Below, in pieces: positions 1 through 5,970 of a stretch of 9,778 bases of DNA. Position numbers and translations under genes: made by a program. The notes beneath the pieces are model-generated. The model was not told the DNA's origin, made no database searches, and was given only the letters and a program-made list of their open reading frames with translations. Every line of letters begins with the position of its first letter. Position 1 is the stretch's first letter. This stretch comes from an uncultured Collinsella sp. (GTDB lineage Bacteria; Actinomycetota; Coriobacteriia; Coriobacteriales; Coriobacteriaceae): NCBI GenBank assembly GCA_900554905.1, contig USJB01000031.1:1-9778 (forward strand). Direction: 5' to 3'.

Positions 1-1
1 C

Positions 2-25
2 AAGGTCGAAGCCCCGGTCGAGTAA
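2..25 (+). CDS. Possible 3' end of an upstream plus-strand gene (partial)
   Basis: The frame starting at base 2 reads K-V-E-A-P-V-E and then a TAA stop at 23-25. All sense codons are ones favoured in the GC-rich genes of this window (GTC, GCC, CCG, GAG). A strong hairpin begins four bases after the stop, which is where a terminator would sit. Only seven residues are visible, so no family can be named. The call rests on position and codon choice alone, and the bases could equally be non-coding. Confidence 0.3.
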   Translation, partial: KVEAPVE

Positions 26-66
26 AAAACGGCCTCGGATAGCCAATTGACCATCCGAGGCCGTTT
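24..66. terminator. Bidirectional rho-independent terminator between convergent genes
   Basis: Twelve-base perfect stem: 29-40 (ACGGCCTCGGAT) pairs with 53-64 (ATCCGAGGCCGT), with a 12-base loop. Read on the minus strand the stem is followed by six T, a classic tail for ending the lipoprotein transcript whose stop is at 80-82. Read on the plus strand the tail is only TTTGAAT, so it is weaker for a gene ending at about 25. Confidence 0.85.
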
Positions 67-79
67 GAATTCAGGCCTT

Positions 80-472
80 TTAGTTGTCATCGGTGCATAT
101 AGACACCAGAGAAGCAAGCTCATCCTCAAGTTGCGGAGCAAAGTATCTAAAAGAAACCTGCGCTCCAGTCGGTATCGACTCAATCATATTCGCAGCATTA
201 TCTGAAACTCGGTACGATGCAGTTTCACCTGTCTTCAAATCCTCTATTGAACAGACAGAGTCTTCAGCATCAATCGACCTAAGCACGCCTTTTCCTTGTA
301 ACATCACATCGGCATGCCCGCCAGCTATTTCTAATGAACCTGAGTCTGTCGCAGTCACTTCTCCGGAACCTCCGCGCGATATCTCTTCCTTTGTTGAACA
401 GCCCACCAATGAAGCCATCAGCACCAAAGACAGAGCTAGACGAATCGCCCTACTTCGAAAAAGTCGTTCCAT
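80..472 (-). CDS. Small predicted lipoprotein of unknown function
   Basis: The product is about 130 residues. It starts with a basic stretch (MERLFRSRAIR), then a hydrophobic core and the lipobox L-V-G-C, so it should be exported, lipidated on that Cys and held on the outer face of the membrane. The mature part is acidic, with a Ser/Gly/Thr-rich linker and a C-terminal half (GKGVLRSIDAEDSVCSIEDL onward) that looks like a small beta-rich domain with two further Cys that could pair. I do not recognise the family. In-frame ATGs also lie at 499 and 484, none with a good ribosome site; 472 is preferred because it gives the most typical signal peptide and the shortest overlap (23 bases) with the upstream gene. 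The overlap implies translational coupling with the peptidase-like gene. A terminator follows at 24-66. Confidence 0.7.
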   Translation of the reverse strand: MERLFRSRAIRLALSLVLMASLVGCSTKEEISRGGSGEVTATDSGSLEIAGGHADVMLQGKGVLRSIDAEDSVCSIEDLKTGETASYRVSDNAANMIESIPTGAQVSFRYFAPQLEDELASLVSICTDDN

Positions 473-1577
473 AAGTCCACGCATAATAGCTCTGATCATA
501 CTTCAGGAAGGATAAAGATGAATTCCAGCCGTCCGCTATGCCAATCATCTGCCTTGTCTCTCCAGTTTTCTTACCAGTAAGTGTGGCGTAAGCCTCCGCT
601 GTTACAGAATGGGCTGATCCGTTGTACAAACTCGCATGTAAAACATTCGGTCTATTATAGTTAATCTCATTTTGAATGCTCGCGATAGCCGGAGAGGAGA
701 CAGTGCGGGCGATAAGAGTACTTCCTCTGCTTGCGCAGTAATTTGTAAACCCCGTTGCACAGGTTGATATCGGCGTTCCACCCAAAACAACGCCGGGAAC
801 AGTCTGTTCTTCATCGGAAAGAGCATGGGTATTGGTGTAATTCCATATCTGCATATATTGCGAAGGGTCGCTATATAAATTGGCAATGCCATACAGTTCC
901 GCAACGTTCGAAAAAGCTGTCACCATACAAGCATAGTGGGCGGTAAGCCTCTTAATCTCGCTTTCATCATATGACATAAACTGAGAAATGGAACGAAATC
1001 CAGATACTGTGTAATCCTGCATTTGAGTTGCGTAAATTACAACATCGTTCCAGCTTGAAGGTTTATTCGATAAAACGACAGGCCGTCCTTCTATGGAAAC
1101 AGCCGGGATTGTTCTTCCGCAATTTGTTGTTATTGAACCGTCCAAAGATTGCACGCCGAATTCGAATGGATTGATCATTACGACTGGGTTATTGAAAGAA
1201 TAAGACTCGACACCAAGATCTCCTCCCCGATCCATAGGGCTGACTAAGCCGTCTCCAAAACGATATCCCGTAAGTATTTCATCATCTGAAGCATCTAAAA
1301 CCAAATAGCCCGCGGCTCTATTGGATGTCACAACCGGAACAATGTAACCAAGCGGGGACCCATCAACATCTACAAAAGGAATAGGGTCAGAAGGCGTATA
1401 CGAATAGCCGAGGAGTCCCTTTATATATTTATCGGCAAGCTCTTGCGCAATTTCAGAAGTAAATTGTATCTGCTCACCATCAATATTGCCCGTCGAAGCA
1501 AAAACCTCTTTCGGACGTGCGGCTAAGGCGACAATTGAAGACGCGACAAGTTGCAGAAAACGACGACGCGAAAGCAT
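450..1577 (-). CDS. Exported cysteine-peptidase-like protein with twin-arginine signal (C39/C10-like, tentative)
   Basis: The product has 375 residues. Residues 3-9 (SRRRFLQ) fit the Tat motif S-R-R-x-F-L-K; a hydrophobic stretch and an A-x-A-like site (VFA, near 25-27) follow, so export is likely. Residues about 75-110 (GYIVPVV..AAGYLVLDAS..GYRFGDG) recall the propeptide of C10 (streptopain-type) peptidases. The C-terminal half has a papain-like layout: C217 at a helix start (AHYACMVTAFSNVAELYG), H323 (GSAHSVTAEAY) and D349 or N352 (IADGWNSS). This order Cys-His-Asp/Asn matches C39-like and C10 peptidases, but the family call is inference and no homologue is known to me. The ATG at 1577 has only a weak AGAAAG-type ribosome site. 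Composition is lower in GC than its neighbours: bases 1021-1080 are 21/60 GC and 841-900 are 24/60, against 39/60 for 2101-2160 in ettA. That suggests transfer. It is cotranscribed with the overlapping lipoprotein gene, possibly its partner at the cell surface. Confidence 0.7.
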   Translation of the reverse strand: MLSRRRFLQLVASSIVALAARPKEVFASTGNIDGEQIQFTSEIAQELADKYIKGLLGYSYTPSDPIPFVDVDGSPLGYIVPVVTSNRAAGYLVLDASDDEILTGYRFGDGLVSPMDRGGDLGVESYSFNNPVVMINPFEFGVQSLDGSITTNCGRTIPAVSIEGRPVVLSNKPSSWNDVVIYATQMQDYTVSGFRSISQFMSYDESEIKRLTAHYACMVTAFSNVAELYGIANLYSDPSQYMQIWNYTNTHALSDEEQTVPGVVLGGTPISTCATGFTNYCASRGSTLIARTVSSPAIASIQNEINYNRPNVLHASLYNGSAHSVTAEAYATLTGKKTGETRQMIGIADGWNSSLSFLKYDQSYYAWTYGTTFSK

Positions 1578-1617
1578 ATGTTCTTCTTTCTAGAGAAGCG
1601 ACTTATAAGGTACTCCT

Positions 1618-1646
1618 ATTCTATAATCTTTTTTGTAACGTTACAG
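1618..1646 (-). promoter_or_regulatory. Candidate promoter with 12-bp palindromic operator upstream of the peptidase-like gene
   Basis: A perfect palindrome, TGTAACGTTACA, occupies 1634-1645. On the minus strand a -10-like TAGAAT (1623-1618) lies 17 bases from CTGTAA (1646-1641), a weak -35 that overlaps the palindrome. The predicted start near 1611 would leave a leader of about 34 bases before the ATG at 1577. A central CG in a TGTAA/TTACA dyad is typical of LacI-family operators, so repression by a LacI-type regulator is possible. No regulator gene lies in the window. Bases 1578-1820 are otherwise AT-rich with no gene seen. Confidence 0.35.
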
Positions 1647-1820
1647 CACTGGTTATATTTCAATTCGATTTGCTTATGTCCTTGCAACCCAATGCGTCTT
1701 TACGTTTTAAACGGAATTAGAAAATCACTCATAGCAAAAACGGGCTTTAATCCCAAAGAGATGACTTTGATTATGAATCAAACCAGCAGCCAGGGCATAG
1801 CTGCAGTGCAATTGCTACAA

Positions 1821-1848
1821 GAAAGGCCGCCCTTGGTGGCGGCCTTTC
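1821..1848 (-). terminator. Terminator downstream of ettA
   Basis: An 11-base perfect stem, 1821-1831 (GAAAGGCCGCC) with 1838-1848 (GGCGGCCTTTC), with a six-base loop, begins 10 bases beyond the ettA stop. On the minus strand the end of the stem runs into TTTCTTG, a short U-rich tail. Confidence 0.75.
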
Positions 1849-1857
1849 TACTTGCTA

Positions 1858-3537
1858 CTAGTCGCGCGTCAGCTTGCGGTGAATACGATGCGGCTGGGCT
1901 GCGTCCTCGCCCAAGCGCTCGATTCGGTTGGCCTGATAGGCCTCGAAGTTACCCTCGAACCAATACCAGTTGCCCGGATTTTCGTCGGTGCCCTCCCACG
2001 CCAGAATGTGCGTGGCGACGCGGTCCAGGAACATACGGTCGTGGCTAATGACCACCGAGCAGCCCGGGAACTCGAGCAGCGCCGCCTCGAGCGAGGACAG
2101 CGTCTCGACGTCGAGGTCGTTCGTGGGCTCGTCGAGGAGCAACAGGTTGCCGCCCTGCTTGAGCGTGAGCGCCAGGTTCAGACGGTTGCGCTCGCCGCCG
2201 GAGAGCACGCCAGCGCGCTTCTGCTGGTCCTGGCCCTTAAAGCCAAAGCTCGCCACATAAGCGCGGCTCGGAACCTCGGTCTCGCCGACCATCATGTGGT
2301 CCAGGCCATCCGAGACGACCTCCCACAGGTTCTTATCGGGGTCGATGCCGGAACGGTTCTGGTCGACGTAAGAAATCTTGACGGTCTCGCCCACCTCGAG
2401 CTCGCCCGAAGTCAGCGGCTCCAGACCCACAATCGCCTTGAACAGCGTGGTCTTGCCCACACCGTTGGGGCCGATGACGCCCACGATGCCGTTGCGCGGC
2501 AGGGTGAACGAAAGGTCATCGATGAGCACACGGCCATCGAACTCCTTGTGCAGGTGATGGGCCTCGAGTACCTTGTTGCCCAGACGCGGGCCCACAGGGA
2601 TGCGAATGTCGGTCCAGTCGAGCTTCTGGCTTGCGCGGGCCTCGGCCTCCATCTCCTCGTAGCGAGCCAGACGGGCCTTGTTCTTGGCCTGGCGGGCCTT
2701 GGGCGAGCTGCGCACCCACTCGAGCTCGGCCTCCATGCGCTTGGCGAGTTTGGCGTCGCGGTTGCCCTGCGCCTCGATACGCGCGGCCTTGGTCTCCAGA
2801 TACGTGGAGTAATTGCCCTTGTAGGGATAAAGGTGACCACGGTCGACCTCGCAGATCCACTCGGCAACGTTATCCAGGAAGTAGCGATCGTGCGTGACGG
2901 CAAGCACCGCGCCCTGGTAGTTATGCAGGAAGTGCTCGAGCCACAGGATCGACTCAGCGTCTAGGTGGTTCGTGGGCTCGTCGAGCAGCAGCAGGTCGGG
3001 AGCCTCGAGCAGCAGCTTGCACAGGGCCACGCGACGGCGCTCGCCGCCGGAAAGTACGTTGACCGGCATGTCGGAATCGGGCAGCTGCAGGGCGTCCATG
3101 GCCTGGCCGAGCTTGGAATCGATATCCCAGCCGTCGGCGGCATCAATCTCGTCCTGGAGCTTTCCCATCTCGGCCATGAGGGCGTCCATGTCGCAATCCG
3201 GGTCGCACATCTCCTCGCCGATCTTGTTGAAGCGATCGACCTTGGCGATCATATCGCCAAATGCCATGCGCACGTTCTCGATGACGGTCTTGTCATCGTC
3301 GAGCGGCGGCTCCTGCTGCAGGATGCCCACGGTGTAGCCGGGGGTGAGCCTGGCATCGCCGTTGGAGACCTCCTCGATGCCGGCCATGATCTTGAGCAGG
3401 GTCGACTTGCCCATACCATTGGGGCCCACGACGCCGATCTTGGCACCGGGGTAGAAGCTCAGGGTCACGTCGTCAAGGATTACCTTGTCGCCATGGGCCT
3501 TACGAGCCTGATACATCTGGTAGATAAACTCCGCCAT
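1858..3537 (-). CDS. ettA: Energy-dependent translational throttle protein EttA (ABC-F ATPase)
   Basis: At 559 residues this is full length for EttA (E. coli protein 555). It has two ABC cassettes and no membrane segment. Cassette 1: Walker A GPNGMGKST at 38-46, signature LSGGERRR at 162-169, Walker B LLLLDEPTNHLD with catalytic E187, and switch H at THDR (215-218). Between about 93 and 140 lies the acidic 'arm' insert that reaches the ribosomal L1 stalk. The charged linker at about 240-325 (PtIM), rich in Lys/Arg/Glu, approaches the P-site tRNA. Cassette 2: GPNGVGKTT at 356-364, LSGGERNR at 445-452, LLLLDEPTNDLD with E470, and ISHDR. Known role of the family: it binds the ribosomal E site and gates the first elongation steps according to the ATP/ADP ratio. 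The ATG at 3537 follows AAAGGA at a rather long spacing. It appears to be a single-gene unit, isolated by terminators on both sides. The C-terminal tail (about 540-559) is basic and variable. Confidence 0.95.
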   Translation of the reverse strand: MAEFIYQMYQARKAHGDKVILDDVTLSFYPGAKIGVVGPNGMGKSTLLKIMAGIEEVSNGDARLTPGYTVGILQQEPPLDDDKTVIENVRMAFGDMIAKVDRFNKIGEEMCDPDCDMDALMAEMGKLQDEIDAADGWDIDSKLGQAMDALQLPDSDMPVNVLSGGERRRVALCKLLLEAPDLLLLDEPTNHLDAESILWLEHFLHNYQGAVLAVTHDRYFLDNVAEWICEVDRGHLYPYKGNYSTYLETKAARIEAQGNRDAKLAKRMEAELEWVRSSPKARQAKNKARLARYEEMEAEARASQKLDWTDIRIPVGPRLGNKVLEAHHLHKEFDGRVLIDDLSFTLPRNGIVGVIGPNGVGKTTLFKAIVGLEPLTSGELEVGETVKISYVDQNRSGIDPDKNLWEVVSDGLDHMMVGETEVPSRAYVASFGFKGQDQQKRAGVLSGGERNRLNLALTLKQGGNLLLLDEPTNDLDVETLSSLEAALLEFPGCSVVISHDRMFLDRVATHILAWEGTDENPGNWYWFEGNFEAYQANRIERLGEDAAQPHRIHRKLTRD

Positions 3538-3628
3538 TTGCCTGTTTTATCCTTTCTACCTGCTGTTTCTCTATTCTTGTTTCGCCTAAGTGGAAACGAA
3601 ATGGAAAAACCAGCTCTGAAACGTAACG

Positions 3629-3655
3629 AAAAAGGGGCATGGTTGCCCATACCCC
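3629..3655 (-). terminator. Terminator downstream of sdpI
   Basis: Stem 3634-3642 with 3647-3655 (GGGGCATGG against CCATACCCC; one G-U pair), loop of four, and on the minus strand a tail of five T (3633-3629). A second, smaller hairpin at 3675-3687 (GTTCC, loop CCC, GGAAC), followed on the minus strand by four T, lies between it and the sdpI stop and may act in tandem. Confidence 0.75.
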
Positions 3656-3722
3656 CTAATACTACCTGGGAAAAGTTCCCCCGGAACATACTATGAACTG
3701 CGTACGCTAGTTTTCCGCAACC

Positions 3723-4427
3723 TTAGCGAGCGGCTCGCTGCGATTTGCGCCACAGCAGATACGAGTAGACGTAGACGGCTCCAACCGAACCAAACGCCAG
3801 AACCGCAATCACCGCGGCGACGACTTCACTCGAAAGCACGCTGCCTGCCACGCCCATCGCAATCAGGCCAACACCCAGCACCATAAAGCAGGCACCGCCA
3901 AAGCGCTGCGTACGGCGCCAGTTCTCGGGATTGGCAAGCGCCCAAGGCGTCTTGATACCGAGCGTATAGTTCTGCTTCACACGCGGCAAGTAGTTGCCTA
4001 CGCCGATGAACAGCAAACCGACAACACCGGAAATCAGCACGTTGACCGAACCGACCGCCGGCACCACGCCCCAGACCGTAAGCTCACCCAACCAGCTTAC
4101 GGCACACATGAACAAGGTGAAGGCGATTACGAAGCCCTGGTAGAACTTGCCCGAGGTTCGATATGCCTCACCTTTGGGGTCGATGCGCGGCACCACGCAG
4201 AACATTGCGAGAAGCACCAGAGGCAGCACGCCGAGCGCGGAGGCCATCCAGCTGGGACCCCAACCGTCGACGGCGCCGTTCGCGCCCCAGTGCGTGGGAA
4301 TCTGCGCAGGCAAGCTCGGCATCACCATGAGATGCGCTACGACATTGGCGACGCACAGAGCGACCAGCGCAATCCACACGCGCGACGATACCCCCGTGGG
4401 GTGAATGCCCTTGTTTTCGTTATTCAT
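3723..4427 (-). CDS. sdpI: SdpI-type immunity membrane protein (DUF1648 + SdpI domain)
   Basis: The product has 234 residues from the ATG at 4427 and about six predicted membrane segments (near 16-36, 62-80, 97-113, 124-146, 176-198, 201-225). After segment 1 comes the DUF1648 motif LPAQIPTHWGANGAVDGWG. Before segment 5 is the SdpI hallmark NYTLGIKTPWALANPENW. In Bacillus subtilis SdpI protects against the cannibalism toxin SDP and sequesters the repressor SdpR at the membrane; related proteins here may sense or resist other membrane-active peptides, which is inference. An in-frame GTG at 4436 would add three residues, but it lies inside the AAGGTG ribosome site that is correctly spaced for 4427. 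The ATG overlaps the sdpR stop by eight bases, so the two genes are translationally coupled. No SdpA/SdpB/SdpC toxin genes are in the window. Confidence 0.88.
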   Translation of the reverse strand: MNNENKGIHPTGVSSRVWIALVALCVANVVAHLMVMPSLPAQIPTHWGANGAVDGWGPSWMASALGVLPLVLLAMFCVVPRIDPKGEAYRTSGKFYQGFVIAFTLFMCAVSWLGELTVWGVVPAVGSVNVLISGVVGLLFIGVGNYLPRVKQNYTLGIKTPWALANPENWRRTQRFGGACFMVLGVGLIAMGVAGSVLSSEVVAAVIAVLAFGSVGAVYVYSYLLWRKSQRAAR

Positions 4428-4698
4428 CCTTATCACCTTCCGTGTTTGTAAAGCCCATAAACCAACCGATCAAGTCCTGCATGACGGTAGTGTTTAAGCT
4501 GTATACGATGTTTTGACCATGACGTTCGTCGGTTACCAACCCGGCGTTTTTGAGCGTCGCCAAGTGATGGCTCAGCGACGGCTTACTGATATCGAAATGC
4601 TCGGCAAGCTCCCCCGCCGTGCAATTGCCCTCGCGCAGCAACTCCAAAATGCGCCGTCGCGTTGGATCGGCAAGCGCCTTAAAACCCTCTCCCGGCAT
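4420..4698 (-). CDS. sdpR: ArsR-family autorepressor, SdpR-like
   Basis: The product has 92 residues with the ArsR winged-helix pattern: FKALADPTRRRILELL at 6-21, recognition helix region CTAGELAEHFDISKPSLSHHL (26-46) and wing LVTDERHGQNIVYSLN (54-69). The HFDISKPS-SHHL and YSLNTTVMQDL stretches are characteristic of the SdpR/YczG subgroup. It lacks the Cys metal site of metal-sensing ArsR proteins; its only Cys is C26. Expected role: dimer that binds the promoter upstream and represses sdpRI, relieved when SdpI captures it. ATGs at 4716 and 4713 are possible, but 4698 has a strong AGGGGG ribosome site, matches the start of known SdpR proteins, and leaves a sensible leader after the predicted promoter. 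Confidence 0.88.
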   Translation of the reverse strand: MPGEGFKALADPTRRRILELLREGNCTAGELAEHFDISKPSLSHHLATLKNAGLVTDERHGQNIVYSLNTTVMQDLIGWFMGFTNTEGDKDE

Positions 4699-4732
4699 AA
4701 GACCCCCTTTCATCATCTCTCATGACGCGCAC

Positions 4733-4770
4733 ACTATACTCGATATTTAGATGTTTGTCTAACTATCTAA
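4733..4770 (-). promoter_or_regulatory. sdpRI promoter with overlapping dyad operator
   Basis: On the minus strand TAGACA (4761-4756) and TATAGT (4738-4733), each one base off consensus, are separated by exactly 17 bases, giving a start near 4726 and a leader of about 28 bases to the ATG at 4698. On the plus strand TTAGA (4747-4751) and TCTAA (4758-4762) form an inverted repeat over the -35, and TTAGAT (4747-4752) also pairs with ATCTAA (4765-4770). These are good candidate SdpR sites for autorepression. Confidence 0.65.
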
Positions 4771-4785
4771 TACAGGAACATCTAT

Positions 4786-4813
4786 AGAACATTCGTTCGT
4801 ATTTAGCTACAAT
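4786..4813 (+). promoter_or_regulatory. Probable LexA (SOS) box within a plus-strand promoter
   Basis: Bases 4786-4799 contain GAAC-N4-GTTC; on the minus strand it reads CGAACGAATGTTCT, matching the Gram-positive SOS box CGAACRNRYGTTYC at all but the last defined base. It is followed by TACAAT (4808-4813), a -10 one base off consensus; the box covers the spacer and part of a weak -35 (TAGAAC at 4785-4790, 17 bases upstream). A LexA-bound box here would block transcription of the small peptide gene at 4865. It lies upstream of the -35 of the divergent sdpR promoter, so an effect there is less likely. Confidence 0.55.
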
Positions 4814-4864
4814 GGAAGTTGAAGCAGATGGGCCAGCTCCCTCTACCCGAGAAGGAGATGGACT

Positions 4865-4951
4865 ATGAGTATTGACGATGTCCTGACGTTGTTATTGCTT
4901 GTAATCGCGGCTGTGGAGCTCGGCATCCACATTGGAGGTCGAATGAAATAG
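4865..4951 (+). CDS. 28-residue hydrophobic peptide, toxin-like, probably SOS-controlled
   Basis: An ATG at 4865 follows an ideal ribosome site (AAGGAG, 4852-4857, seven bases away) and runs to TAG at 4949-4951. The peptide starts MSIDDVLTLLLL, continues as a single hydrophobic helix (about residues 6-20, VLTLLLLVIAAVELG) and ends HIGGRMK with two positive charges, giving an acidic-start, basic-end membrane peptide. Size and layout match single-span type I toxins and small holin-like toxins, and the start MS-x4-L-T-L-L-L resembles the holin-like toxin group; no database comparison was possible. The SOS box upstream recalls TisB of E. coli, a 29-residue LexA-controlled toxin. It is divergent from sdpRI. 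It could instead be a harmless small membrane protein. Confidence 0.65.
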   Translation: MSIDDVLTLLLLVIAAVELGIHIGGRMK

Positions 4952-4974
4952 CCGCCCCCGCGTAATGCGAAGAC

Positions 4975-5030
4975 GGCCACTTCTCACGCTACAAACGTGT
5001 TTGGGAGTTGGCCAACCCGCGGCAACGGGT
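4975..5030 (+). ncRNA. Structured 3' region of the small-peptide transcript (tentative)
   Basis: An imperfect hairpin spans 4975-5013: GGCC(A) pairs with (T)GGCC at the base, CUUCU (4980-4984) with GGGAG (5003-5007) through G-U pairs, and CACG (4985-4988) with CGTG (4996-4999), with loop CTACAAA. A second short hairpin follows, ACCCG/CGGGT around 5015-5030. There is no clear U-tract. The 207 bases from 4952 to 5158 hold no other open frame that I can support. It may be a protective 3' structure or a target for an antisense RNA. Confidence 0.3.
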
Positions 5031-5042
5031 GCCATCTGCTTC

Positions 5043-5071
5043 ATCTTATGCGAATCACTGCCTCATTTCAA
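5043..5071 (-). promoter_or_regulatory. Candidate antisense promoter facing the small-peptide gene
   Basis: On the minus strand TTGAAA (5071-5066, one base off consensus) and TAAGAT (5048-5043, two off) are spaced by 17 bases. Transcription from about 5036 would run leftwards through the hairpin region and into the 28-residue gene, as an antisense antitoxin RNA would. No terminator for such an RNA was found before 4865. Confidence 0.3.
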
Positions 5072-5108
5072 CAAGCCCCTAGGGCTCAAATGGAATCGCG
5101 ATAATACC

Positions 5109-5114
5109 TATAAT
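5109..5114 (+). promoter_or_regulatory. Perfect -10 box upstream of tcdA
   Basis: A consensus TATAAT lies 45 bases upstream of the tcdA start codon. No convincing -35 is visible at 16-18 bases. A short palindrome (AGCCC, CTA, GGGCT at 5074-5086) lies just upstream. Confidence 0.45.
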
Positions 5115-5158
5115 GACGATAGCTAAAACACGATTCGCTTCCCCATCGGAGGATGTCT

Positions 5159-5956
5159 ATGACCGAAACCACAGCCGCAACCCCCAACGAGACACGCGAC
5201 ACCAAGCTCGAGATCATCATGGGCCGCGAGGCACTCGACAAACTCGCCGCCGCCACGGTGCTGGTGCTCGGCTGCGGAGGTGTGGGCTCCAATTGCTGCG
5301 AGGCACTTGCCCGCGGCGGCATTGGTCATTTCGTCATTCTGGATAAGGACATCATCGCGCCCAGCAATATCAATCGCCAGGCCATCGCCTTTCAAAGCAC
5401 CATCGGCAAGCGCAAGGTCGATGTTATGGAAGCCATGATCCACGACATCAATCCAGCCGCTACCGTCATCAAGCGCACCGAATACCTGTTGAGCGACAAT
5501 ATCGACGAGTTCTTCGCGAGCGTTTTGGAGCAGACGGACGGCAAGCTCGACTACGTCGTCGACGCCATCGACACCATCTCGGCCAAGCTCACCATTGCCA
5601 AATATGCTCAGGACCACGACATTCGTTTGGTTAGCTCCATGGGCGGGGCCAACAAGCTCCATCCCGAGTGCCTCCGCTTTGCCGACATTTTCGATACGGT
5701 ACGTGACCCCATGAGCCGCATCATGCGCAAAGAATGCAAGAAGCGCGGAATCAAGAGTCTGCATGTACTGTTTAGCTGCGAGGAATCGGTTAAGACACAG
5801 CCCCGCGACCCTTCCAATATCCACGAGCGCACCGAGCTCGGAACCGCCAGCTTTATGCCGCCCATCATGGGCCAGATGATTGCCGGCGAGGTTATCCGCC
5901 AGATCAGTGGCCGCGGCACCGAGCGCGTGCGCGCCGATGGCCAGCGCTTGGACTAG
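5159..5956 (+). CDS. tcdA: tRNA threonylcarbamoyladenosine dehydratase (TcdA/CsdL, E1-like)
   Basis: The product has 265 residues of the ThiF/MoeB/E1-like superfamily. Near the N-terminus is the nucleotide-binding loop VLGCGGVGS (36-44), then LDKDIIAPSNINRQ (61-74) with the acidic and Asn/Arg residues that bind and adenylate the substrate, and VDAIDTISAKLTIAKYA (134-150). The C-terminal half carries SSMGGANKLHP and LGTASFMPPIMGQMIAGEVI, the pattern of the TcdA branch. Known role: ATP-dependent cyclisation of t6A37 to ct6A in tRNAs that read ANN codons, in the cytoplasm. The ATG at 5153 directly abuts GGAGG (5148-5152), so the ATG at 5159, six bases from it, is the real start. It is 14 bases ahead of the tatD-family gene and probably cotranscribed. 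CsdA/CsdE sulfur partners known in E. coli are not here. Confidence 0.92.
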   Translation: MTETTAATPNETRDTKLEIIMGREALDKLAAATVLVLGCGGVGSNCCEALARGGIGHFVILDKDIIAPSNINRQAIAFQSTIGKRKVDVMEAMIHDINPAATVIKRTEYLLSDNIDEFFASVLEQTDGKLDYVVDAIDTISAKLTIAKYAQDHDIRLVSSMGGANKLHPECLRFADIFDTVRDPMSRIMRKECKKRGIKSLHVLFSCEESVKTQPRDPSNIHERTELGTASFMPPIMGQMIAGEVIRQISGRGTERVRADGQRLD

Positions 5957-5970
5957 CGGAGCGCGCCGAG

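Noticed and set aside
1725..1760. Second possible terminator on the minus strand (GGGATTAAAGCCC followed by GTTTTTG)
   Set aside because: The stem is only three G-C pairs with a seven-base loop, too weak to support, and a better terminator lies at 1821-1848.
1551..2048. 165-codon plus-strand frame across the gap between ettA and the peptidase-like gene
   Set aside because: It crosses the terminator and runs antisense into ettA; composition changes abruptly and no motif is present.
1852..2964. Long open frame on the plus strand, opposite ettA
   Set aside because: It is the mirror of a well-supported GC-rich ABC-F gene; its translation is repetitive Leu/Ala/Val/His/Asp with no motif.
4812..4875. 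Two tiny frames ahead of the 28-residue peptide (ATG at 4812, 18 codons; ATG at 4828, 15 codons) that overlap its start
   Set aside because: Neither has a ribosome site, and the first begins inside the predicted -10 box. They could be leader peptides, but nothing supports translation.
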